From: Nitrospina sp052156635
GTDB taxonomy: Bacteria > Nitrospinota > Nitrospinia > Nitrospinales > Nitrospinaceae
Direction of reading: 5' to 3'
NCBI RefSeq assembly: GCF_052156635.1
Contig: NZ_JBQKUO010000001.1
Span: 1 to 64,000, forward strand
DNA: 64,000 nt
Every line of letters starts with the position of its first letter. Within the stretch, counting starts at the first letter, position 1. Shown one piece after another: positions 26,557 through 35,512 of this stretch. The notes beneath the pieces are model-generated. The model had not been told where the DNA came from. It saw nothing but the letters and a program-made list of their open reading frames with translations, and made no database searches. The position numbers and the translations under genes are program-made.

Positions 26557-27603
26557 ATGCCCATGGAACCCGACCGCGAGAATCCCGAAACCCGTTACAC
26601 GCTGGACACGCAGGAGGCGCAGTTCGAAACCAGCCTGCGCCCGCGCACGTTCGCGGAATACATCGGGCAGGACAAGGTGAAGGAGAACCTCGCCATCTTC
26701 CTGTCCGCCGCCAAGATGCGCGGCGAGACGCTCGACCACGTGCTGTTCTACGGCCCGCCGGGACTGGGCAAGACGACGCTCGCCAACATCATCGCTTCGG
26801 AGATGAGGGCCGCGCTGACCAGCACGTCGGGTCCGGTCATCGAGAAGTCCGGCGACCTGGCGGCGCTCCTCACCAACCTGCAGGAAGGCGACCTGCTGTT
26901 CATCGACGAAATCCACCGCCTGCCGCGCATCATTGAAGAGATCCTGTATCCGGCGATGGAGGACTTCAAACTCGACATCATGATCGGCCAGGGCCCGAGC
27001 GCCCGCTCAATCAAACTCGACCTGCCACCGTTCACCCTGATCGGCGCGACGACGCGGGCGGGTCTTCTGACCTCGCCCCTGCGCGACCGCTTCGGCGTGG
27101 TGCACCGGCTCGATTACTACACGCCGCAAGACCTGGAAAAAATCGTTCACCGCTCGGCGGAAATCTTGAAAGTGGACATGACGGAAGACGGCGGGCGCGA
27201 GGTGGCGCAACGATCGCGCGGCACGCCGCGCATCGCCAACCGTCTGCTCCGCCGCGTGCGCGACTACGCGCAGGTGAAGGGCGACGGCGTCATCACCCGC
27301 CCCATCGCCGAGCAGGCGCTGGCCATGATGGAAGTGGACCGCATCGGCCTCGACAAGATGGACCACAAACTGTTGCTCACCATGATCGAGAAATTCAAGG
27401 GCGGGCCGGTGGGCATCGACAGCCTGGCCGCATCGATCAATGAAGAGAGGGATACCATCGAGGACGTGTACGAACCGTTTCTCATCCAGTGCGGCCTCCT
27501 GCACCGCACCCCGCGCGGCCGCGTGGTGACCGATGCCGCGTTCCACCACTTCGGCCTCACGCCGTCGTCCACCAGCGACACACCACAAAAACCGCTGTTC
27601 TGA
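26557..27603 (+). CDS. ruvB: Holliday junction branch migration ATPase RuvB
   Basis: 348 residues. Signature SLRPRTFAEYIGQDKVKENL, Walker A GPPGLGKTT, Walker B LLFIDEIHRL, sensor motif GATTRAG and the C-terminal winged helix ending with RTPRGRVVTDAAFHHFGL. It forms the hexameric motor with RuvA. Last gene of the operon; it converges with the PHP gene 37 bases away without a visible terminator. Confidence 0.98.
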   Translation: MPMEPDRENPETRYTLDTQEAQFETSLRPRTFAEYIGQDKVKENLAIFLSAAKMRGETLDHVLFYGPPGLGKTTLANIIASEMRAALTSTSGPVIEKSGDLAALLTNLQEGDLLFIDEIHRLPRIIEEILYPAMEDFKLDIMIGQGPSARSIKLDLPPFTLIGATTRAGLLTSPLRDRFGVVHRLDYYTPQDLEKIVHRSAEILKVDMTEDGGREVAQRSRGTPRIANRLLRRVRDYAQVKGDGVITRPIAEQALAMMEVDRIGLDKMDHKLLLTMIEKFKGGPVGIDSLAASINEERDTIEDVYEPFLIQCGLLHRTPRGRVVTDAAFHHFGLTPSSTSDTPQKPLF

Positions 27604-27640
27604 TTTATCGGAAATTTTTTATTGAAGGTTGTGCGGGCAA

Positions 27641-28519
27641 TCAGCCCCAGGCCTGGCGGAACCGGTCGAGAAAGGCCGGTTCCATCTTCGTCGTGCCCAG
27701 CAGGTCGGGCGTCTGGTGCGTGTTGAAGCCGTGGAAGTCGCGGCTACCGGTGGCGATCATGCCGTGGTCTTCCGCCAGCTTGAGGAAGAAATCCACTTTG
27801 CCGGTCTTTTCGTGGTAGGGATAGATCGCCTCCAGACCCATCAGTCCCATCGCTTTCAATTCCTCGAGCCGCGGCGGGATGTCGTCGAAACCGATGCCCT
27901 TGTCCGGGCGGTGAAGCGCGTAGGTACGCTCCCCCGGATGCGCGATGACCGGCACGCCGCCGCTTTCGCGCATGAGTTTCAATGCTTCATCGACGTGGAT
28001 GTTTTCGCGCTGGACGTTGTACTGCACGAGGTATTTTTCGAACGCTTCTCCGGTGTGCTTCACGATGCCGAGGCGCACCATCTCGCGGGCGAGATGCGGC
28101 CGGGCCAGCACACCCTCCGCCGCCTTCTGCACGTTCTCGAAGGTGATCTGTCCCTGAAAGCGGTCCGGCACCACGCTGTTCAGCTTGTCAATCATGGTGC
28201 GCATGCGTTCCTCGCGTTGCGCTTTCATGGTCTCAACGCGGTCCCACAACGCGCTCCGAATGCTGGCCAGGTCCTTGAAATATCCGAGCACGTGCAGCTG
28301 CAGGTCACCATACTTGACGGTCATCTCGATCCCCGGAAACACAATCAATCCCGCCTTGTCTCCAGCGTCAATGAATTCCGGAATTCCGGAGAAAGTATCG
28401 TGGTCGGTGAGCGACAGAATGGAGACGCCGTTGTTGCGGGCGATGTCCACCAGTCTCGTGGGCGAGAATTCGCCGTCGGAGTAGTTGCTATGCATGTGAA
28501 TTTCGAACTTTTCGGTCAT
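27641..28519 (-). CDS. PHP-domain phosphoesterase (RNase AM/TrpH-like)
   Basis: 292 residues. Metal-binding motifs of the PHP family: EIHMHSNYSDG (HxH), SLTDHDTFSG, FPGIEMTV, VPVIAHPG and a late GSRDFHG. The closest functional relatives are 3',5'-nucleotide phosphatase / 5'-3' exoribonuclease AM proteins. No polymerase domain is attached. Its promoter candidate lies 27 bases upstream. Confidence 0.9.
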   Translation of the reverse strand: MTEKFEIHMHSNYSDGEFSPTRLVDIARNNGVSILSLTDHDTFSGIPEFIDAGDKAGLIVFPGIEMTVKYGDLQLHVLGYFKDLASIRSALWDRVETMKAQREERMRTMIDKLNSVVPDRFQGQITFENVQKAAEGVLARPHLAREMVRLGIVKHTGEAFEKYLVQYNVQRENIHVDEALKLMRESGGVPVIAHPGERTYALHRPDKGIGFDDIPPRLEELKAMGLMGLEAIYPYHEKTGKVDFFLKLAEDHGMIATGSRDFHGFNTHQTPDLLGTTKMEPAFLDRFRQAWG

Positions 28520-28545
28520 GAAGTGCCTGTGATGAGTATGATTTC

Positions 28546-28574
28546 ATGGTACCGCGTTTGGAAGCGGGGTCCAA
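28546..28574 (-). promoter_or_regulatory. Candidate promoter of the PHP gene
   Basis: Minus strand TTGGAC (complement of 28569-28574), a 17-base spacer and TACCAT (complement of 28546-28551). Confidence 0.4.
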
Positions 28575-28635
28575 ATAAACCTCGGCGGGGTGGCGATGGT
28601 CGCTTTAAATAAGATGCAGGAGTGCGCTGAGAGGT

Positions 28636-28664
28636 TTGCCTTGGAGCCGGAATTCCGATACATT
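28636..28664 (+). promoter_or_regulatory. Candidate promoter of the cytochrome/dsbA/ctpA run
   Basis: TTGCCT (28636-28641), a 17-base spacer and TACATT (28659-28664), 35 bases before the first start codon. Confidence 0.45.
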
Positions 28665-28699
28665 TAACCCATTGATCCCTTTATGGAAACACCCTGCGC

Positions 28700-30049
28700 A
28701 TGCTGATGAGAATAGCATTGTCTTTCATTTTGGCCGGGTTGGGCTGGGCGCTCGCCGCCTGTTCGCCCCTGCCGGAGTCCCATGCGGCGTCCGGAAATCC
28801 GCAGATGGAAACCCCGCCACGGGAAGTGCTGATCGTTTTTTCCGGCAACACGCTGGGCGAGTTGAAACCCTGCGGTTGTGCGAAAGAAGAGGACCAGGGC
28901 GGCATCGAACGCAGGATGGGTTACTTGAAAAACGTGGTTCCGGAGGGAGATGATCTCCTGTTTGTCGATCTCGGCGACAACTTCAAGGAATCCACCCGGC
29001 AGGGCCGCATCAAGGCACGCTACCTGATGGCCGCCATGTCCCGCATGGGTTACGACGCAGTGACTCTGGGCGACCGCGACCTGCTTTACGGCAACGAGTT
29101 CCTGAAAAAGCAGGAGGGCATTCCGTGGCTCGTCTCCAACATGCAGATCGAGGGCATGGACCTAAAACGGTATCGAATCAAAAATTTTTATACTGGCTTG
29201 CGGGTGGCGGTGCTCGCCGTGGCCGACCCGGACCTGTTCTACGTCTCCGGCCATAGCCAAATCACCATGCAGGACCCGGCGAAAGCGGTGAGCGAACTCT
29301 TGAAGGAGATCGAACAGGGAGGACCACCCGACCTCGTCGTCCTCCTCACCCATATGAAGCGCAAGAAGGCATTGGGGTTGCTCGATCTTGACGGCGTCGA
29401 TGTCGTCATCAACGGCCACATCGAGGACGAGTCGGACCAGATCGACATGCAATCGGTGCAAAAGAACGGCAAGATTTTCGCGCAGGCCGCGCCTTTGGGC
29501 CAGAAAATGGGGGAATTGCGCGTCACGGTGGACGGCGGCAATAAAACCTATAAGCACCGCATGGTGCGACTGGACTCGAAAATCCCGGACGATGCCGAAA
29601 TGACCGCCCTGCACGACGAGTACAACCAGGAAATCGAGGCCCTGTTCTTCGAAACACTGAAAGCCAAGCGCGCGAAAGACCGCACGCAGGTGTACGCCAC
29701 GGAATCCACGTGCAAAACCTGCCATGCCGACACGCATGAAACGTGGTCGGGTTCGCGCCACGCCCACGCTTACGCCACGTTGAAAGAGGTCAACAAGTCG
29801 TTCGATCCCGAATGCCTGAAATGCCACACCACGGGGTTTGAAAAGCCCGGCGGGTTCATCAGCGAAATCGACACGCCGGAATTGAAAAACGTGCAGTGCG
29901 AAATGTGTCACGGTGCACGGCTGGATCACAGCCGGGCCCCGCAGGGGAAGTTCGCCGAAGAGGCGCGCGGGGCCTGCTCGCAATGCCACGTGCCGAAGCA
30001 CAGCCCCAACTTCAACTACGAAACCTACTGGCCGAAAATCCGCCATTAA
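28700..30049 (+). CDS. Metallophosphatase-like protein fused to a four-heme c-type cytochrome
   Basis: 449 residues. A signal sequence with lipobox-like ALAAC suggests a periplasmic lipoprotein. Residues about 40-320 follow the UshA/5'-nucleotidase metallophosphoesterase fold (FVDLGDNF, VVLLTHMK, VVINGHIED), but the usual N-terminal D-x-H is replaced by SGNTLGELKPCGC. Residues 338-430 hold four CxxCH heme sites at about 338 (CKTCH), 372 (CLKCH), 400 (CEMCH) and 426 (CSQCH), like cytochrome c554-type domains. The join of the two is known in other bacteria; the substrate and redox partner are not. It is followed by dsbA and ctpA. Confidence 0.88.
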   Translation: MLMRIALSFILAGLGWALAACSPLPESHAASGNPQMETPPREVLIVFSGNTLGELKPCGCAKEEDQGGIERRMGYLKNVVPEGDDLLFVDLGDNFKESTRQGRIKARYLMAAMSRMGYDAVTLGDRDLLYGNEFLKKQEGIPWLVSNMQIEGMDLKRYRIKNFYTGLRVAVLAVADPDLFYVSGHSQITMQDPAKAVSELLKEIEQGGPPDLVVLLTHMKRKKALGLLDLDGVDVVINGHIEDESDQIDMQSVQKNGKIFAQAAPLGQKMGELRVTVDGGNKTYKHRMVRLDSKIPDDAEMTALHDEYNQEIEALFFETLKAKRAKDRTQVYATESTCKTCHADTHETWSGSRHAHAYATLKEVNKSFDPECLKCHTTGFEKPGGFISEIDTPELKNVQCEMCHGARLDHSRAPQGKFAEEARGACSQCHVPKHSPNFNYETYWPKIRH

Positions 30050-30126
30050 GAAATTTTAACGGTCCCCGTTCGGGCCGTTTGCTACTATAATTGATAGACC
30101 GATTTCACGCGTACATGGAGTATTCA

Positions 30127-30750
30127 ATGAAACGATTCATCCCGCTTCTCATCCTGGTTGCCAGCTTCATCGCCACACCGGCTTTGGCCGACGGACCGAA
30201 CATCGCCGGACATTACAAGATCATCGGCGACCTGAAAAACCTGGAAAACATCAAGCAGATCGAAATCATGGAGTTTTTCAATTACTCCTGCGGCCACTGT
30301 TACGGATTCCTGGAAGAATCCAAACGCCTGCACAAACAGTTCAAAGGTCAGCTGCTGCACAAGAAGCAACCGATCTACTGGGGCCAGCAGACCCCCTACC
30401 CCGCAATGGCGTTCTACATCGCCGACGAGCAGGGCATGGAGGAAAAGTTCACCCAAACGATGTTTGACACCAATTTTCAGCTGGGTGTGAATGTTTTCCA
30501 GCCGCGGGTGATCAGCATGCTGTCTCAGGATTTCGGCATGCAGCAGGCCATGACCGAGGGAATGAAATCCCCGCGCATCCGCAACAAGGTGCAACAGTCC
30601 CTGCAGCGGGCACAGGAGTTCGGCGTGGATGAGACGCCGACCATCATCATCAACGAAACGTTGAAAGTGACGCCCAGCCTTTCAGGCGGCGATGTGAAAA
30701 AGATGACGGACAACCTGATCGTGATTTTCAACGACCTTCTGAAACAGTGA
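30127..30750 (+). CDS. dsbA: Thiol:disulfide interchange protein DsbA
   Basis: 207 residues from MKRFIPLLILVASF with GGAG 7 bases upstream. The signal peptide is cleaved near PALADG. The thioredoxin-fold active site is CGHC (Cys55 and Cys58) and the cis-proline loop is DETPTIII. It oxidises cysteines in exported proteins. Located 77 bases after the multiheme cytochrome and 7 bases before ctpA, so all three probably act together in the envelope. Confidence 0.9.
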   Translation: MKRFIPLLILVASFIATPALADGPNIAGHYKIIGDLKNLENIKQIEIMEFFNYSCGHCYGFLEESKRLHKQFKGQLLHKKQPIYWGQQTPYPAMAFYIADEQGMEEKFTQTMFDTNFQLGVNVFQPRVISMLSQDFGMQQAMTEGMKSPRIRNKVQQSLQRAQEFGVDETPTIIINETLKVTPSLSGGDVKKMTDNLIVIFNDLLKQ

Positions 30751-30757
30751 TGGCACA

Positions 30758-32353
30758 ATGAAAACGGGCAAACGGACAGGCATCGGCAAATGGCTGGGCG
30801 TTCTGGGCGCGCTGGCGTTGAGCCTCGCCCTGATCGCACCGTGGAATCCCGCACCGGGCCCGTCTCCCCTGCCCACCTCCGCCCACGCGGGATTTTTCGA
30901 TGACGACCTGGAAGTTTTCGAGGAGGTGCTGGACCTCGTGGCGGGCAATTACGTGTACCCGCCCGACTACAAAACCCTGTTCGAATCCAGCATTCAGGGC
31001 ATGATCGCCAAAGCACCGGAGAAAACCCTGACCGTGACCAACGTGTACTCCGGGCATGTGTTGAAGCACAACAACACCCGCCTGAGCTATCGTCTCAGCT
31101 TCAGCCGTCATGAAAATATGGGGGCGTTCCGGTCCGTTTACTACTTTCTCGCCAACGAATACCAGGGCAAGCTGAAGAAAAAGGACATCGAGCAGGCGGC
31201 CATCATCGGGCTCATGAGTTCCCTCGACCCCTACTCCCTGTACATGGACAAAAGCGATTTCGAGCGGTCGATGCGCGACACGGAGGGCCAATACGGTGGC
31301 GTGGGCATGGTGATCACCATGCAGGACCTCAAACTCACGGTCGTGCGGACGCTCAAGAATTCGCCCGCCGAGCGCGCAGGCATTCTGCCTAAGGACGTCA
31401 TCAGCCAGGTGGACGGGCAGACCGTGGAAGGCATGCAGATCAACGAACTGGCCGAGCGCCTGCGCGGATACCCCAACACCAAAGTGCAGATCCAGGTTTT
31501 CCGACCGTCCACCAGTTCCACGAAGGAAATCACCCTGACGCGCGAAATCATCTCCATCGAAACGGTGGAATACAAAAATATGGGCGACGGGGTCGGCTAC
31601 CTGTCGATCAACAGTTTTTCAAAGCAGACCAACGACCAGTTGCAGGTGGCGTTGAACCAGGCCCTGGAAGAAGGGGTCACCGCCTTCATCATGGACCTGC
31701 GGAACAATCCCGGCGGCCTGCTCAGCCAGTCGGTCAAGGTAGCCAGTCACTTCCTGAACAAGGGGGAATTGATCGTCTACACCCGGGGCCGCGACCGCAA
31801 CGACATGCAGACCTACCAGGCCTTGTATAAAAACACGCTGACGCACCTGCCGCTCGTGGTGCTCATCAACAAGCAGAGCGCCAGCGCATCGGAGATCGTT
31901 GCGGGCTCGCTGAAGGACTCCGGCAAGGCGCTCATCCTGGGTGAAAATTCTTACGGCAAGGGATCGGTGCAGACCATTTTCCGCATGAGCGACGGTTCCG
32001 GCCTGCGCCTGACCACGTCCAAGTACTACACGCCGTCGGGCATCGACATCAACCAGCACGGGATCACGCCGGAAATCATCGTCGAAAAGGACCTTCCTGA
32101 AAGCGACCAGGCAAATGGCCAACGCGAGCCCAAAGGGCCCATGAAGGAGCCCGGCCAGCGTGCCCGGGATCTGGCGACGCACTTCAAGGAAGCCGAATTG
32201 ATTGACTATCTCAAGCAAAAAGGCTATACCATCACCGGTTCCACCGATCCCCTCGTGGAGTTTGCCAAACTGGTGGTCCGCGATATCCAGCACCCCTCGA
32301 AAAGCCACGCTCTGGCCAAGGCGAGGGAGCTGGCCAACGACATTCATTACTGA
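30758..32353 (+). CDS. ctpA: Carboxyl-terminal processing protease, S41 family
   Basis: 531 residues with an N-terminal signal helix (LGVLGALALSLALIAPW). A PDZ domain lies near residues 175-265 (GGVGMVITMQDLKL, GILPKDVISQVDG). The catalytic core has LRNNPGGLLSQSV, the nucleophile segment NKQSASASEIVAG and the lysine segment ENSYGKGSVQTIF. Periplasmic serine protease that trims C-termini. A region of about 100 residues after the core has no assigned role. It starts 7 bases after dsbA. Confidence 0.94.
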   Translation: MKTGKRTGIGKWLGVLGALALSLALIAPWNPAPGPSPLPTSAHAGFFDDDLEVFEEVLDLVAGNYVYPPDYKTLFESSIQGMIAKAPEKTLTVTNVYSGHVLKHNNTRLSYRLSFSRHENMGAFRSVYYFLANEYQGKLKKKDIEQAAIIGLMSSLDPYSLYMDKSDFERSMRDTEGQYGGVGMVITMQDLKLTVVRTLKNSPAERAGILPKDVISQVDGQTVEGMQINELAERLRGYPNTKVQIQVFRPSTSSTKEITLTREIISIETVEYKNMGDGVGYLSINSFSKQTNDQLQVALNQALEEGVTAFIMDLRNNPGGLLSQSVKVASHFLNKGELIVYTRGRDRNDMQTYQALYKNTLTHLPLVVLINKQSASASEIVAGSLKDSGKALILGENSYGKGSVQTIFRMSDGSGLRLTTSKYYTPSGIDINQHGITPEIIVEKDLPESDQANGQREPKGPMKEPGQRARDLATHFKEAELIDYLKQKGYTITGSTDPLVEFAKLVVRDIQHPSKSHALAKARELANDIHY

Positions 32354-32406
32354 CATCAAACCTGTTTCTCAATCAACGTGTTTGTTCCAGGGAGTGATCA
32401 AAGAGA

Positions 32407-32652
32407 ATGAACATCATCAATATCGATTTTGAAAAAGGGATCGTGCAAAGCGATTTCAAAACGTGGACCATCGTGTCCAACGACAACAATCAGTACCTGC
32501 TCCTGCAACGGGAGGAGAACGGCCGTTATCACGTCGCGGAAGCCGATGTGATGAAGAAGCATCTCTGGGAAGTGAAGGAAATCAACTACCGCGACCCGGA
32601 AGGCGGCACCTTCGTCTTCGACGAAGATTCAGGCATCACCCACATTGCCTGA
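32407..32652 (+). CDS. Small hypothetical protein
   Basis: 81 residues, acidic, beta-rich in appearance (TWTIVSNDNNQYLLLQ, GGTFVFDEDSGITHIA), without signal peptide. Not recognised. GAGTGATCAAAGAGA precedes the ATG. It is 53 bases after ctpA and may be the last gene of that run. Confidence 0.65.
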   Translation: MNIINIDFEKGIVQSDFKTWTIVSNDNNQYLLLQREENGRYHVAEADVMKKHLWEVKEINYRDPEGGTFVFDEDSGITHIA

Positions 32653-32750
32653 CACACCGGCCTGTTCGGGGCCGGGTTCTCATTGAAAATATTGTAAGGA
32701 AGGGTGGTGCCAGGCTGGAGGGGCTCAGTCCCCAGCTGCCGCTCGACGGA

Positions 32751-33011
32751 TCAGCCCCCGCTGAGCGCCTGCACGATGTCGATGGCGTCGGCGGGTTGGA
32801 GCGGCCGGTTCAAGTCGAACTCCTGCTCGCCGTTGACGAAGAACCGGATGTGCGGGCGCATCCGGTCCTGCTCGTCCACCACCCGAAACCGAAGTCCGGG
32901 GAACCGGCGGTCGAGATCGTTCAGGACCTCGGCCAGAGTCGCGCCCCTGGCTTCGACCACGTCCTTGTGGTTCGTGTACGAGAAAAGCGGGCTGGGAATC
33001 CGCACCCTCAT
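32751..33011 (-). CDS. MoaD/ThiS-family sulfur-carrier protein
   Basis: 86 residues with the ubiquitin-like pattern and a C-terminal Gly-Gly (QALSGG) that would be adenylated and thiocarboxylated. Size and sequence (TLAEVLNDLDRRFPGL, FVNGEQEFDLNRPLQPADAIDIV) match the MoaD/ThiS family. The partner is uncertain: no MoaE, ThiG or E1-like gene is nearby. It follows a BNR-repeat gene by 45 bases, a pairing seen elsewhere for this subgroup but unexplained. Confidence 0.87.
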   Translation of the reverse strand: MRVRIPSPLFSYTNHKDVVEARGATLAEVLNDLDRRFPGLRFRVVDEQDRMRPHIRFFVNGEQEFDLNRPLQPADAIDIVQALSGG

Positions 33012-33056
33012 GGTTTTGCCTCGTTTAAAAGTGGAGAGGGACGCCGGTTCGGCCCG

Positions 33057-34259
33057 TCAACCCGCCTCCGCCACTTCCACGGAATAGATTTCCGGCAGGT
33101 GGCGCGCCATGCAGGTCCATTTGTTTCCCTCGTCGCGGCTCATCCACAACTCACCACTGGTGGTCCCGACATACAAACCGACCGGGTCCGCGTGGTCCCC
33201 GGTCATCGCCTGCCGCTTCACCGTCCACCAGGCCTGGCTTTCCGGAAAACCGTTATCGAGGCGTTTCCAGGTTTTGCCCCCGTTGCTGGTGACGTAAGCG
33301 CAGGGTCTGCCCTCCACCGCGGTTCGCGGCCAGACGGTGGCGCCATCCATCGGAAACACCCATGCGGTGTTGTCATCCCGCGGGTGCACCACCATGGGAA
33401 ATCCGATGTCGCCCACCTTCTTCGGCATTTTTTTACCGATGCGTTCCCAGGTTTTCGAGGGACGGTCCAGGCGGTAAATGCCGCAGTGGTTCTGCTGGTA
33501 AAGACGATCGGGATTGCTCGGGCACAGGCGCACACAATGCGGGTCGTGAAACATGGGATCACTGCGGTCGAATCCATCGACCACATCCAGTCCATCTATC
33601 AACGCCTCCCAGGTTCTGCCACCATCCAACGATTCGTGCACGCCGCCGCTGGACATGGCGAAGTAGAAATGGTCCGGGTCGCGCGGGTCGATGAGGATGG
33701 AGTGCAGTTTGGGTCCGTCGGGCGTGCCGTCCTGTACGCTCCCCATCCAGCGCAGAAACTGCGGATCGTCGTTGATACTGGAAAACGGCTCCCAGGTCTT
33801 GCCGGAATCTTCCGTGCGGAACAGGCCCTGCGGCGAGGTGCCCGCGTACCACACACCGGGCTGGCTGGCATGCCCCGGTTGCAACCAGAAGGTGTGATCG
33901 ACGGAGCGGCCGTTATCGGATTTGGCAAATGCCGGCGGCCGGGCCGCCTCTTCCCATTTGCGTCCCAGATTGGTGGAGCGGAATACCGTCGGTCCGAGGT
34001 GACCCGTGCTCGCGGCCACAAGCAGGGTCCTGCCGTCGCGCGGGTCGAGCACCATGTGGTTTATGATCTGGCCGAGGAAGTGAGGTCCACTCAATTTCCA
34101 GGTCCTGCGTTTGGTGTCACCGTGATACAGCCAGGCTCCCTTGCGGGTCCCGACCAGCACAACCAGCTTGTTCGATTCGCGAGACCGGGACGCTTTCTTT
34201 TTGCTGGTTGCAGACGTGGCTTTGCGGACCGCTTTTTTTTGCGAAGTGGTGCGTGCCAT
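33057..34259 (-). CDS. BNR/sialidase-like beta-propeller protein
   Basis: 400 residues. A basic Lys/Arg/Ser N-terminal tail (about 1-30) has no signal peptide. A propeller of BNR-type blades follows, seen as FRSTNLGRKWEEA, FRTEDSGKTWEPF, HESLDGGRTWEAL and YVTSNGGKTWKRL. Such Asp-box propellers occur in sialidases and in photosystem assembly factors, but no catalytic sialidase residues are evident. Located between the leucine-rich-repeat genes and the MoaD gene on one strand. Confidence 0.88.
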   Translation of the reverse strand: MARTTSQKKAVRKATSATSKKKASRSRESNKLVVLVGTRKGAWLYHGDTKRRTWKLSGPHFLGQIINHMVLDPRDGRTLLVAASTGHLGPTVFRSTNLGRKWEEAARPPAFAKSDNGRSVDHTFWLQPGHASQPGVWYAGTSPQGLFRTEDSGKTWEPFSSINDDPQFLRWMGSVQDGTPDGPKLHSILIDPRDPDHFYFAMSSGGVHESLDGGRTWEALIDGLDVVDGFDRSDPMFHDPHCVRLCPSNPDRLYQQNHCGIYRLDRPSKTWERIGKKMPKKVGDIGFPMVVHPRDDNTAWVFPMDGATVWPRTAVEGRPCAYVTSNGGKTWKRLDNGFPESQAWWTVKRQAMTGDHADPVGLYVGTTSGELWMSRDEGNKWTCMARHLPEIYSVEVAEAG

Positions 34260-34288
34260 TCAACAGCCTCCTCCATGAAAAGGCGGAA

Positions 34289-34861
34289 TCAGAACAGCTT
34301 CAGCGACTTGAGGTGGCCGAGTTTTTTTTGAAGTGTGTCTTTAGTGGTGTCGGCAAGGAAGTTGCCGCGCAAATCGAGTTTTTTCAATTTGGGAAAGCTC
34401 TGCGATTCGGCCAGCGCCAGCGCGCCCTCGTCGCGGATTTCATTGAAGCTGAGACCGAGGTTTTCGAGCTTCGGCATGTTTTTGGATGAAGCGAGCGCCA
34501 CCGTTCCCTTGTCCAAAAGGTAATTGTGCCGCAATTCGAGTTTCTTGACATTGGCCAGCGCCGGGGATTGGGCCAGGATAGCCGCGCCGCGTTCGGAGAT
34601 TTCGTTGTAGCGTAGATCCAGCTTGGTGACTTTTTTGAGGAAATCCTTTTCGAGAAGAAGGGCCAGCCCCTTGTCGCCGATCTTCTTGCCATTCAACTTC
34701 AGGGTGCGTCCTCCGCCGGACAACCCTTCCTTGAACACCTTCTCGTAATCGATTTCCTCTTTCGAGAACACGTCCTCCCGATCGAAGAACTGTGCCTGGG
34801 TAACCGGACTGAACCCAAGAACCAGTAAAAACGCAAACAGCAGAATCGGCCAGCGCTTCAT
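34289..34861 (-). CDS. Secreted leucine-rich-repeat protein
   Basis: 190 residues. A signal peptide (MKRWPILLFAFLLVLGF...TQAQFF) is preceded by GGGGGGAGG. The mature part has about five ribonuclease-inhibitor-like repeats (KLDLRYNEISERGAAILA, LGLSFNEIRDEGALALA). Probably a periplasmic or exported binding protein. It pairs with the cytoplasmic repeat protein 15 bases upstream. Confidence 0.85.
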   Translation of the reverse strand: MKRWPILLFAFLLVLGFSPVTQAQFFDREDVFSKEEIDYEKVFKEGLSGGGRTLKLNGKKIGDKGLALLLEKDFLKKVTKLDLRYNEISERGAAILAQSPALANVKKLELRHNYLLDKGTVALASSKNMPKLENLGLSFNEIRDEGALALAESQSFPKLKKLDLRGNFLADTTKDTLQKKLGHLKSLKLF

Positions 34862-34876
34862 GGAGCCTCCCCCCGG

Positions 34877-35413
34877 TCAATCGTCGTCTTCGTCTTCATC
34901 CTCATCGTCGTCGTCAAACGCAAAATCGGAAAGGTCGTCCACATGGAGGTGGCACAGGCGGGTGCGGCACCGGGCCTTCTTGAGCGCCTCGATCCCTTCC
35001 TTGCGGATTCGATTGGCCGTGATGAACAGGTGCGTGACCTTGGTCAGAGTCTCCGACTCGGCAATGGCAATGGCGCCCTCGTCCTCGATCAAATTGCCGT
35101 AAAGCCCCAGCTTCTTGAGCTTGACGAAATGAGGTGAAGTGGCAATGGCTCTCACCCCGTCGTCGCTGATGACGTTGCCGTACAACTCCAGTTCGCGCAG
35201 GTTCTTGAAGTGCTCGCATTCCGCGAGAACCCGTGCACCTTCGTCGCTGATGTCGTTGTTCGGAAGGCGCAGGGTGCGCAGCTTGCCGCGCTTCAATTGC
35301 GATGATTCGACCAGCTGCTCAACGCCTTTGTCGCCAATGTGGTAATTGCTGAGGTCGAGAGTCCGTTTGTCCGGACTCAGAAACTGCTTGATCAGGTATT
35401 CAACGCTTGCCAA
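34877..35413 (-). CDS. Cytoplasmic leucine-rich-repeat protein
   Basis: 178 residues starting with TTG (MASVEYLI), supported by GGAAAGG upstream. No signal peptide. About five RNI-type repeats (LDLSNYHIGDKGVEQL, LELYGNVISDDGVRAIA) and a C-terminal poly-Asp/Glu tail (FDDDDEDEDEDDD). Closely similar in repeat style to the secreted protein downstream, so the two probably arose by duplication with gain or loss of a signal peptide. Confidence 0.83.
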   Translation of the reverse strand: MASVEYLIKQFLSPDKRTLDLSNYHIGDKGVEQLVESSQLKRGKLRTLRLPNNDISDEGARVLAECEHFKNLRELELYGNVISDDGVRAIATSPHFVKLKKLGLYGNLIEDEGAIAIAESETLTKVTHLFITANRIRKEGIEALKKARCRTRLCHLHVDDLSDFAFDDDDEDEDEDDD

Positions 35414-35512
35414 GTGGGGCCTTTCCTTTCCAGATTCGCGTTCAGCGTGGTTTGTTGCTTAAAACGGCTCCAAGTATATCACAAGTCCGGCAGCCAAAAA
35501 CCGCCCTCCCCT

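Noticed and set aside
32653..32750. tRNA-like or terminator structure between convergent genes
   Set aside because: GC-rich hairpins are present, but there is no T-loop GTTCRA pattern, no acceptor stem and no T-run.
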